From contig JAQUGA010000107.1 in the NCBI GenBank assembly GCA_028684405.1, forward strand, positions 1 through 8,189: DNA of 8,189 bases, read 5' to 3'. The notes under the pieces were generated by a model, which had not been told where the DNA came from, searched no databases, and worked only from the letters and a program-made list of their open reading frames with translations. Each line of letters starts with the position of its first letter. The stretch's first letter is position 1. The DNA is from Bacteroidales bacterium. Its GTDB lineage: Bacteria; Bacteroidota; Bacteroidia; Bacteroidales; WCHB1-69. A program made the translations under genes and the position numbers. Below, piece after piece: positions 1 through 6,808 of the stretch.

Positions 1-66
1 GATATAGAGATGCAATGATATCTCTTCGCAAATGAACAATGTTTTTCTAAAAGACACGTTTCATTA

Positions 67-98
67 TTTGGGTTTAAATCGTTTTTTGTCTATATTTG
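67..98 (+). promoter_or_regulatory. Bacteroidota-type promoter of the histidine kinase gene
   Basis: A -33 box TTTG (67-70) is followed after exactly 20 nt by TATATTTG (91-98), a full match to the Bacteroidota -7 consensus TAnnTTTG. Transcription would start near 103-106, giving a leader of about 80 nt before the GTG at 186. The match is seen directly. Activity is inferred. Confidence 0.7.
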
Positions 99-171
99 CA
101 AAATATAAAGTTAATAATCGATTTTTTTTTGCAAATATTGGTTTATTTAGTTGTTACAAAGTTAATAAGAA

Positions 172-178
172 AGAAGGA
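172..178 (+). promoter_or_regulatory. Shine-Dalgarno-like site that decides the kinase start
   Basis: AGAAGGA lies 7 nt before the GTG at 186. Such a site is unusual in this phylum and is not obvious before the other genes here. It favours GTG-186 over the upstream in-frame TTG codons at 96, 129 and 138. Confidence 0.45.
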
Positions 179-185
179 AATCAAA

Positions 186-2027
186 GTGAATTTAATTTCT
201 AAAATATCGCAGTTGTTTCAGAATCATCCCAATCTGATTTTACTTTGGGATATTAAGTCTGAGAAAATAGTCTATCAAAATAGATTTATTGAAACAGATT
301 TAGGTTTTGTTAATGTGAAAGAAGGCAGCCCAACTGATCTGCTTTCTATCACACAATTGGTTATTGATTCTGATAAAAATGAATTTAAAAATTTGTTTTA
401 TCAGAAAGGTAATAATAATTCATTTAAAGCATATATTACTTTCCAAAATATATATAAACGTGAAGAGTTGTTTCAAGTTAGCGTTTATGATTTGGATTCG
501 CAATACAGGCTTATCGAATTAAGCATGCTATCGCTCGTCCTCGCTGGAATTCATCCCTCAAATGGCCTGAATGAAGATGATTATCAGAGTATTATGGCGG
601 TTCAAACCGATGGAATTGCAATTTTGGATGAGTTTGAAAATATACGATATGCCAACAAGGTAGCTTCTGTGATGTTTGGTACCTATCCGGAAAATCTAAC
701 AGGACGTAATCTCAAAGATTTTATATCCGAAGAGGACTTGATATTCATTCAAAAGGAAACCGAAAAACGCAAAAAAGGAGAAACCAGCATCTATGAATTG
801 CAAATTCTTCGTACCGATAAAAAACCTTGTTTTATATTGGTAACTACTACTCCTAAGTTTGATGAACAAGGAAATTTTGTTGAAACATTAGGCTTTTTTA
901 GGGATATTACGGATAAGAAAAAAGCTGAAGAAACATTGCGTCTTGAGCAAGAAAAAATTAAAAACATTTTAAATTCATTACAGGATTTAATTTTTATATC
1001 CAATGCTGAAGGATGTTATCTTGATTATTTGCCACCGGATAATTTTAAATTGCTAAAAAAACCGGAAGACTTTTTAGGAAAGCATGTTTCCGAGATTATG
1101 CCCAAAGAAATTGCAGATATGCAAATGAAAGCAATACGGAACTTGAAGAAAAGTGACAAAGTTCAGACTTTTGATTACAAACTTGTTTTTGGGCGGAAGG
1201 AGAATTGGTTTTCGGTGCAGATTTCGAGATTGACAAGAAATACTTTTCAGGAAGATTTGTACATTGGTGTTGTACGAGATATTACAAATCGTAAAATTCA
1301 AGAAGAAAAGTTAAGACAAAGTGCAATTGATTTAAAAGGTGTTATCGAAGATAGAAACAAGCTAATTTCAATTATGGCTCATGATTTAAAAAATCCTTTT
1401 GCTGCCATGCTCGGAATGTCGGAAATGTTAAATAAATATTATGATGATTTTTCAGATGAAAAACGAAAAGAGTATTTATCTAGAATTCTGATTAATACTA
1501 AAAACATTCAATCTCTTCTCGAAAACACCTTGCAATGGTCATTAAATGAGCAAAATAGAATATCTTTTTATCCTTTAGAAATAAATATTGGACAAATTGT
1601 AGAAGAAATTTTGAGAGGAATTAATGTGATGTTATTGCAAAAAGAGATTCTTGTTTTAAATAATATTCCTGATGATCTCACAATCGTTGCTGATGAGCAA
1701 ATGATTCGTATCATATTTTCGAATTTAATTACCAATGCCTATAAGTTTTCAAATGTCAAAGGACAGATTGAGGTGAATTTTGAAAATGAAAATGGATTTT
1801 ATGAGTTTTCAGTCGTTGATTATGGAATTGGAATGAGTCCCAATATTCAAAAAAATCTTTTTTCAAAAGATTATAAAACTACCAGAGAGGGTACAGAAGG
1901 CGAAAAGGGAACGGGTCTGGGATTGGTTCTTTGTAAAGACTTTGTCGAGCGTCATGGTGGAGAAATATGGGTCGAAAGTACTCCCAATGAAAGAACTAGT
2001 TTTAGGTTTACCATAAAAAAAATATGA
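186..2027 (+). CDS. PAS-domain sensor histidine kinase (soluble, three PAS domains)
   Basis: This is a two-component sensor that autophosphorylates on His and passes the phosphate to a response regulator not present in the window. Numbered from GTG-186 (613 aa), a divergent PAS domain covers about 1-105. A second PAS covers about 135-250 and ends in a GFFRDITDKK PAC motif. A third covers about 258-370 and ends in GVVRDITNRK. HisKA follows with H-box MAHDLKNP (His399). HATPase_c shows the N box (FSNLITNAYKFS, about 511-522), G1 DYGIGM (about 545) and G2 GEKGTGLGL (about 572-580). No receiver domain is fused. The frame stays open back to TTG-96, adding 30 residues with a short hydrophobic stretch that could be a membrane anchor. 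However, TTG-96 lies inside the -7 promoter box, and GTG-186 has an SD-like site, so I chose GTG. The signal sensed is unknown. Family certain; start moderately sure. Confidence 0.93.
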   Translation: MNLISKISQLFQNHPNLILLWDIKSEKIVYQNRFIETDLGFVNVKEGSPTDLLSITQLVIDSDKNEFKNLFYQKGNNNSFKAYITFQNIYKREELFQVSVYDLDSQYRLIELSMLSLVLAGIHPSNGLNEDDYQSIMAVQTDGIAILDEFENIRYANKVASVMFGTYPENLTGRNLKDFISEEDLIFIQKETEKRKKGETSIYELQILRTDKKPCFILVTTTPKFDEQGNFVETLGFFRDITDKKKAEETLRLEQEKIKNILNSLQDLIFISNAEGCYLDYLPPDNFKLLKKPEDFLGKHVSEIMPKEIADMQMKAIRNLKKSDKVQTFDYKLVFGRKENWFSVQISRLTRNTFQEDLYIGVVRDITNRKIQEEKLRQSAIDLKGVIEDRNKLISIMAHDLKNPFAAMLGMSEMLNKYYDDFSDEKRKEYLSRILINTKNIQSLLENTLQWSLNEQNRISFYPLEINIGQIVEEILRGINVMLLQKEILVLNNIPDDLTIVADEQMIRIIFSNLITNAYKFSNVKGQIEVNFENENGFYEFSVVDYGIGMSPNIQKNLFSKDYKTTREGTEGEKGTGLGLVLCKDFVERHGGEIWVESTPNERTSFRFTIKKI

Positions 2028-2028
2028 T

Positions 2029-3063
2029 TTAGGACTCTTTCTTGTAATTAAGTAAGAAGTTTTTTTTCCATTTTTCAAACTCCATCACCAAATTTCCTTT
2101 TTGTTTTGTGCTTAAAAATGAAGCTTCAATGGCATTTAAGTTTAATTGCCAAAGCTCTTCCAGGCTAAATCCTTGATTAAACAATAGCAAATATTCGTCG
2201 GTTAAACTTGTGGAAAACATCACAGGATCATCCGAATTTACAGTGCATAAAATTCCTAAATCGTGCATTTTCCGAAGGGGGTGAACTTGATTGTCTTCTA
2301 CAAGTTTTAATCGGTAATTGCTCGAAGGACAAACTTCCAAAGGTGTTTTTGTTGTTTTCAAACGCTCTACAAGTTTGCTGTCATCCAAACATCTAATTCC
2401 ATGTCCGATTCGCTCTGCTTGCAAATAATCAAGGGCTTCTGCAATGCTTTCTGCACCCACAGCTTCGCCTGCATGGGCAACTTTCCGAAGTCCATATTCG
2501 CTTGCCTTTTTATAAATATCTTCAAAGAGTCGGGCAGGGTGTCCGTTTTCTAAACCACCTAGTCCAATGCCAATAAATAATCCTCTTTCTTTGCCTTCTC
2601 GCACAAGCTCTAAAACTGCTTCTTTGCTTTGGGGAATGTTACGGGCAATATCGGGAATTAATGCAACTTCAATTTTGTATTTTTCTCTTCCTTGTTTCAA
2701 TCCTTTTTCAATCGCATCCAATATTTCCGAATTGCTGAATGATTCTACCAAAAAACTGGCACTCAGAAATGCTTCCGAGTATAAAATGTTTTGAGATGCT
2801 TGATACGCAAAAAAACCTTCGATGAGTTCGGTATAATCTTCTGGTTTTTTCAGAACAGAAACCGCTTTTATGTAGACATCAATAAAATGAGCGAAGTTTT
2901 TAAATTGAAAGAACTTTTGCCACTCTTCAATGTTTTTCAGCCCCACATCAATATTGTTCTTTTGTGCAATCTTGAAATAAATATTGGGTTTAACTGCTCC
3001 TTCAATATGAACATGAAGTTCAAATTTTGGCATTTTTGTTAGAAATTCCACCGTTTCTTTCAT
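2029..3063 (-). CDS. add: adenosine/adenine deaminase, zinc amidohydrolase family
   Basis: This cytoplasmic purine-salvage enzyme of the COG1816 family hydrolyses adenosine (or adenine) to inosine (or hypoxanthine) and ammonia. All catalytic elements are visible in its 344 residues. HVH (His17, His19) starts the first strand and binds zinc. HAGE supplies zinc ligand His197 and catalytic Glu200. ERIGHG carries His221, and VNSDDP carries Asp278 and Asp279. Length is normal for the family. Substrate choice is not settled: PLEVCPSSN resembles adenosine deaminases, whereas the NSDDP context is also seen in adenine deaminases. The ATG at 3063 precedes the usual N-terminal helix and the KFELHVHIEG strand; no clear Shine-Dalgarno is seen. 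The stop lies 1 nt from the convergent kinase stop. A strong hairpin upstream (3097-3137) separates the gene from dsbD. Confidence 0.93.
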   Translation of the reverse strand: MKETVEFLTKMPKFELHVHIEGAVKPNIYFKIAQKNNIDVGLKNIEEWQKFFQFKNFAHFIDVYIKAVSVLKKPEDYTELIEGFFAYQASQNILYSEAFLSASFLVESFSNSEILDAIEKGLKQGREKYKIEVALIPDIARNIPQSKEAVLELVREGKERGLFIGIGLGGLENGHPARLFEDIYKKASEYGLRKVAHAGEAVGAESIAEALDYLQAERIGHGIRCLDDSKLVERLKTTKTPLEVCPSSNYRLKLVEDNQVHPLRKMHDLGILCTVNSDDPVMFSTSLTDEYLLLFNQGFSLEELWQLNLNAIEASFLSTKQKGNLVMEFEKWKKNFLLNYKKES

Positions 3064-3096
3064 GGCTGTTTCTCTTTTTTGAATTAATTTAAAATA

Positions 3097-3137
3097 AAAA
3101 GAATGTCCAGCAATTTTAGGAAGCTAGACATTCTTTT
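3097..3137 (-). terminator. Rho-independent terminator of dsbD, possibly bidirectional
   Basis: The arms AAAAGAATGTC (3097-3107) and GACATTCTTTT (3127-3137) pair perfectly over 11 bp. After one C/A mismatch, a further 3 bp (3109-3111 with 3123-3125) close an 11-nt loop. Read on the minus strand, the hairpin is followed by a T-rich run (about 3100-3087), as expected for a terminator 29 nt after the dsbD stop. The plus strand is also T-rich after the right arm. Only 33 nt separate it from the ada ATG. Confidence 0.8.
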
Positions 3138-3165
3138 CTTTTAAGCAAAATAGTTTCCTTAAATG

Positions 3166-5235
3166 TTAACTATTCTCTTTTGATTTTTTATAGCTTTTCA
3201 AACCCTCTTCCAAAAAGTTGACAAACTTTAGAATATCTAAATCGTATGCCTGAGGCGAAGTCAATACTGTACCGTTTTCATCAACAATAACATAATACGG
3301 TTGAGCATTCGTGCTAAATTGTGATATCATAATGTCGGCATTTTTTGCTCCCAGCGATTTAATAAGTTTACCACGCTTGTTGGTATACCACTCTTCTTCA
3401 GGAAGTTTAACAACTTTGTCATCAACGTATAGGGCAACAATAATATACTCATTACGCAAAATATCGAGTACGCGTGGATCCGACCAAACATTGCTTTCCA
3501 TTTCACGGCAATTGGTGCAGCCATGTCCTGTAAAGTCAATAAAAATAGGTTTGTTTAGTTTTTTGGAGCATTCGTAAGCTTGTTCGAGTTCGTAATATCC
3601 TTTTAAACCATGCGGTAAGGGTTTGAATTTTTCTGAATATTTTGGTGTATCACACAACTCATAGGTCGTATTTCCGCCTCCTCCGCCTGCGTTGTCTCGG
3701 ACAATGGAATTGATGTCGAAATCTTGTGTTCCCATTGGAGGAAGCCAGCCTGCTAGGGCTTTTAAAGGTGCTCCCCATAATCCAGGAATCATATAAACCG
3801 CAAACGAAAAGGAAGCAATGGCGATTAATAAGCGAGGAAAACTTTTTATATGTGTGGATTCGCTGTCGAGAGGAAACCTTATCTTCCCTAATAAATACAT
3901 CCCTAATAGAATAAAAATTACAATCCACATACTTAAATAAACTTCTCTGTCTAATATTCCCCATTGGTAAGTTTGATCGGGGATGTTTAAAAATTTAAGA
4001 GCAAAAGCCAATTCAATAAAACCTAGGAAAACTTTTACTGAGTTTAACCAGCCACCAGATTTAGGGAGTTTTTGCAACCAACCTGGGAAAAGTGCAAACA
4101 GAGTAAAAGGCAAGGCAAATGCCAGTGAAAAACCAAGCATCCCAACAATGGGTTTAATGATTTCGCCTCCGGCAGATGCTACAACAATGGTTCCAACAAT
4201 GGGCCCTGTACACGAAAAAGAGACCAATACCAGTGTTAAGGCCATGAAAATAGGACCTACAAAATCTCCTCTGTCTTCATTGGCTACTGATTTGTCTATC
4301 AGCCATGAAGGCATTTTTAATTCGAAAAATCCAAAAAACACAGCTGCGAAAAAGATAAATATTAAAAAGAATAGTACATTTGGAATCCAGTGAGTACTAA
4401 TCCAGTTGCCAAACCCTTCCCCGAAAAATACAGCTAAAACACTACCAAACACTACATAAATAACAATAATGGAAATTCCATAAAGCATGGCTTGGTATTT
4501 TCCTTTTTTTCCTGCTTTCATAAAGAATGTAACCGTCATCGGTATCATTGGAAAAACGCACGGGGTAAGAATGGCTAATAATCCAAATACAAAAGCTAAA
4601 ATGAAAAATCCCCACAAAGAATTGCTGTCCGCTTTGTTCTCTATCGGAACGGGTGCGTCAATCTCTGTTTCAGAGGGATCCGTTTCTGCTAATACGCCAG
4701 CGGTATCCAAATTTTCGTCATTGGTTTCAAGGTTTTCTTCCGCTAAAGCTTGAATTTCGCCTTTGGCTCCAGGAAGTTTAAACGTAAAATCGATCGCATT
4801 TGGAGGCAAACAACGCGAATCATCGCAACACATAAAATCCAACTCGCCTTTTATTTCAAAAGCTTCATTGGTGAGCATCTCTATTTTTTGACGGAAAACA
4901 GCCTTATTTGAAAAATATGTAACTTCCATTTCAAAATTAGGGTCGTACTCTTTTATGCCCTTTGGTTCAACTACCTTTCCAATGAGTTTGTAATTTTTCG
5001 ACTTTTCAAAAACAAAAGTTGTTGGAACGGGTCCGTCTTCTGGCAAATGTTGCGAATACAAATGCCATGTTTTATCAATCTTGGCTGTAAAAAGCAATTC
5101 TGCTTCAGTATTGCTGATGATTTTTGTATCAAACGACCACTTTACAGGCTCTAATATTTGTGCCTTAGAAAAACCTGCTGTTAATACAAAAACAAAAACG
5201 ATAAACGTTTTGGTAATCAGTGATTTAAGTCTCAT
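3166..5235 (-). CDS. dsbD: protein-disulfide reductase DsbD (thiol:disulfide interchange protein)
   Basis: This inner-membrane protein carries electrons from cytoplasmic thioredoxin to periplasmic disulfide-exchange partners, including cytochrome c maturation in many bacteria. The chosen 689-aa product begins with a signal peptide (charged MRLK, hydrophobic core, likely cleavage A25|Q26). The periplasmic nDsbD domain follows, with a CxxxxxC pair (Cys136, Cys142, in CCDDSRCLPP), and then an acidic linker (about 165-204). The CcdA-like domain has about eight membrane segments (about 207-500), with Cys226 in LTPCVFPMIP and Cys342 in SFSCTGPIVG. A five-Gly linker precedes the C-terminal thioredoxin-like domain with active site GCTNC (Cys573, Cys576). 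The frame extends upstream to an ATG at 5343, but that would place 36 charged residues before the signal peptide and cover the promoter box at 5277-5284. ATG-5235 is therefore preferred. Confidence 0.94.
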   Translation of the reverse strand: MRLKSLITKTFIVFVFVLTAGFSKAQILEPVKWSFDTKIISNTEAELLFTAKIDKTWHLYSQHLPEDGPVPTTFVFEKSKNYKLIGKVVEPKGIKEYDPNFEMEVTYFSNKAVFRQKIEMLTNEAFEIKGELDFMCCDDSRCLPPNAIDFTFKLPGAKGEIQALAEENLETNDENLDTAGVLAETDPSETEIDAPVPIENKADSNSLWGFFILAFVFGLLAILTPCVFPMIPMTVTFFMKAGKKGKYQAMLYGISIIVIYVVFGSVLAVFFGEGFGNWISTHWIPNVLFFLIFIFFAAVFFGFFELKMPSWLIDKSVANEDRGDFVGPIFMALTLVLVSFSCTGPIVGTIVVASAGGEIIKPIVGMLGFSLAFALPFTLFALFPGWLQKLPKSGGWLNSVKVFLGFIELAFALKFLNIPDQTYQWGILDREVYLSMWIVIFILLGMYLLGKIRFPLDSESTHIKSFPRLLIAIASFSFAVYMIPGLWGAPLKALAGWLPPMGTQDFDINSIVRDNAGGGGGNTTYELCDTPKYSEKFKPLPHGLKGYYELEQAYECSKKLNKPIFIDFTGHGCTNCREMESNVWSDPRVLDILRNEYIIVALYVDDKVVKLPEEEWYTNKRGKLIKSLGAKNADIMISQFSTNAQPYYVIVDENGTVLTSPQAYDLDILKFVNFLEEGLKSYKKSKENS

Positions 5236-5276
5236 TCTTTTAAGGTTAATGTGTAATATTGTTAAAAATGAATGTT

Positions 5277-5284
5277 CAAATGTA
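5277..5284 (-). promoter_or_regulatory. -7 promoter box of dsbD
   Basis: The minus strand reads TACATTTG, a full match to TAnnTTTG, 41 nt before the chosen dsbD ATG. That would give a 5' leader of about 30-35 nt. No good TTTG occurs 17-23 nt upstream, so the -33 half is weak, and the promoter may be weak or activator-dependent. Confidence 0.5.
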
Positions 5285-5299
5285 GAAAAAAAATCTACA
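5281..5299. repeat. inverted repeat overlapping the dsbD -7 box
   Basis: TGTAGA (5281-5286) and TCTACA (5294-5299) form a perfect 6-bp dyad around seven A residues. The left arm overlaps the -7 box on the minus strand. No U-tract follows, so it is not a typical terminator. Position and symmetry would suit a repressor operator, but this is inference, and a 6-bp dyad in AT-rich DNA can arise by chance. Confidence 0.4.
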
Positions 5300-5346
5300 C
5301 CACTATATATTTTGGGATTATTATTTGCTTTTTTTAACGGCATAAT

Positions 5347-6675
5347 TTAATAAACCCTTAGTTTGAAAATTTGTTCGGTTTTATTATCTACATTAAATCG
5401 GCGGTCGGCACGGATATTAATGATCCAAACAATCTTATTGTCACTTTCCAATATCCAAACATTTTGTTTTTCGAAAAGATTCATTTTAAGATCGCTAAAT
5501 AAGTCCTGAACTTTTTTGCTTCCCTTTAAACCATATGGATAAATCCTGTCGCCGGGTTTCCAAGGTCGAAGACAGAGTGGAAAAATTATTTTATCTGTAT
5601 CCACATATATTTCGTTTGCTTCCAACAAATACAGGTTTTGAACGTGTCGAGGTGAAAGATGTTCAAATGTGAGTGAAAAAGGCAAATGCTCTGTTTCTTG
5701 GGGGTTTTCTATCCAATATTCAGAAGCTGTTTCCACGGAACTGTTTGGTTTTATAATGAGTTTCGACTGATGTGTGATGGCGATAAAAGAGTGATTTATA
5801 TATTTTTGACCGCTGGGAATAGATTCTTGTTTTAGTAGTTTTTCTATTTGTCGATACGAAAAGGAGTATTTTTTCAAAAGTTCAAATAAAATAATTTCGC
5901 CGTTTTCTTGTTCTTGAAAAGGCAGTAAATCCACCACGGTTTCATCTTGATTAAGAGAGATAAATTTCCGAAAATCATCCACTTTTGAAAAGTATATTTG
6001 CTCTTGTTTTAAAATCAGTTCTGTATTGTTAATTGCATTTTGCAGAAAATTCGGGAATGTTTTTTTTAGAACAGGGACGACCTCATGTCGAAGTCTATTT
6101 CGGGTATATTTTTTCTCCAGATTAGAACTGTCTATTCTAAAATTCAAACGATTGTCTTTGGCATAATTTTCAATTTCTATTCTGGGAGAATTTAGAAGTG
6201 GACGAACGATTTGTCCGTTTTTATATGGAATGCCATGCAGTCCAGAAATTCCACATCCACGACCATAGTTTATCAAAACGGTTTCAACCTGGTCGTCTGC
6301 ATTGTGAGCAATGGCAATAACATCAAACGAATGCATTTCTATAATTTCCTGAAACCACTCGTATCGTATCTTTCGAGCTGTTTCTTGAGTGTTCAATTTG
6401 AGCTCTTTTGATATTTGATTTGTGTCGAATTGCTTGATGTGGAGTGGAAGATTCCACACTTTTGCAAGATTTTCGACAAATTTTTGGTCATTATCTGATT
6501 CATCTCCCCTGAGTTTGAAATTGCAATGGGCTAACTCAATCTTGAAATGGAGTTCTTTCAACGCATGAGCCATCACCACAGAGTCAATTCCGCCACTTAT
6601 GGCAATCAGAATTTTATGGTTGGAGTTGAAGAGTTCCTTATGAACAATGCAGCTTTTTATTTGTTGAAGTATCAT
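5347..6675 (-). CDS. tilS: tRNA(Ile)-lysidine synthetase TilS
   Basis: TilS is an ATP-dependent cytoplasmic enzyme that attaches lysine to the wobble cytidine (C34) of the tRNA-Ile with anticodon CAU. This changes its codon reading from AUG to AUA and its charging from Met to Ile. It is normally essential. The 442-aa protein opens with the N-type ATP pyrophosphatase P-loop ISGGIDS (27-32), and AHNADDQVET follows at about 123-132. The family signature around DSSN...YTRNRLRHEVVPVL (182-203) is intact. A central helical region leads to the TilS C-terminal domain, with RPWKPGDRI (370-378) and KKVQDLFSDLK (387-397). Length is normal. The ATG at 6675 leaves about 20 residues before the strand leading into the P-loop, as usual for the family. 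A -7 promoter box lies only 4 nt upstream. dsbD follows on the same strand after 111 nt. Confidence 0.96.
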   Translation of the reverse strand: MILQQIKSCIVHKELFNSNHKILIAISGGIDSVVMAHALKELHFKIELAHCNFKLRGDESDNDQKFVENLAKVWNLPLHIKQFDTNQISKELKLNTQETARKIRYEWFQEIIEMHSFDVIAIAHNADDQVETVLINYGRGCGISGLHGIPYKNGQIVRPLLNSPRIEIENYAKDNRLNFRIDSSNLEKKYTRNRLRHEVVPVLKKTFPNFLQNAINNTELILKQEQIYFSKVDDFRKFISLNQDETVVDLLPFQEQENGEIILFELLKKYSFSYRQIEKLLKQESIPSGQKYINHSFIAITHQSKLIIKPNSSVETASEYWIENPQETEHLPFSLTFEHLSPRHVQNLYLLEANEIYVDTDKIIFPLCLRPWKPGDRIYPYGLKGSKKVQDLFSDLKMNLFEKQNVWILESDNKIVWIINIRADRRFNVDNKTEQIFKLRVY

Positions 6676-6679
6676 AGCG

Positions 6680-6713
6680 CAAAATTACAACAAAAAAACA
6701 TTGCATCATCAAA
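6680..6713 (-). promoter_or_regulatory. promoter of tilS, nearly touching its start codon
   Basis: On the minus strand TAATTTTG (6687-6680) is a full match to TAnnTTTG. A TTTG (6713-6710) lies 22 nt further upstream, which is within the range tolerated in this phylum. The box ends 4 nt before the tilS ATG, so transcription should begin at or very near the start codon and give a leaderless or almost leaderless mRNA. Confidence 0.55.
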
Positions 6714-6752
6714 GATTCATTGTGAAAACAAAAACAAAAAAAACCTTAATTA

Positions 6753-6784
6753 TTTGCCAGAACACTCTTGAATGATTATATTTG
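6753..6784 (+). promoter_or_regulatory. Bacteroidota-type promoter of elbB
   Basis: TTTG (6753-6756), a 20-nt spacer and TATATTTG (6777-6784) repeat the exact layout of the kinase promoter at 67-98. The start of transcription should be near 6789-6792, about 18 nt before the ATG at 6809. An A-rich tract (about 6725-6743) lies just upstream and could act as an UP-like element. Confidence 0.7.
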
Positions 6785-6808
6785 TTAGCTTTTAAAAAAA
6801 CAATATAT

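Noticed and set aside
6..25. Short inverted repeat AGAGAT / ATCTCT with an 8-nt loop.
   Set aside because: A 6-bp stem with no adjacent T-run is too weak to call a terminator, and it is expected by chance in AT-rich DNA.
1..35. A plus-strand frame reading YRDAMISLRK and ending in TGA at 33-35 could be the tail of an upstream gene.
   Set aside because: Only ten codons are visible and no family can be recognised. Other frames in this short stretch are equally uninformative.
2039..2067. Weak stem followed by eight T as a terminator for the kinase.
   Set aside because: The stem is only 5 bp and AT-rich, and the T run is explained by lysine codons of ada on the other strand. It is mentioned only as a candidate in the findings.
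2791..3042. 83-codon plus-strand frame antisense to ada.
   Set aside because: No start-site signals or recognisable domain; the ada reading with all catalytic residues explains this stretch.
3659..3964. Minus-strand frame encoding an arginine-rich protein (six consecutive Arg at the end).
   Set aside because: It is a shadow of dsbD in another frame. The Arg run is the out-of-frame reading of the five-Gly linker codons.
3983..4393. 136-codon open frame on the plus strand.
   Set aside because: It lies antisense to the membrane domain of dsbD, has low-complexity composition and resembles no known family.
5236..5343. N-terminal extension of DsbD to an ATG at 5343.
   Set aside because: It would bury the signal peptide behind 36 residues and be encoded by the promoter region.
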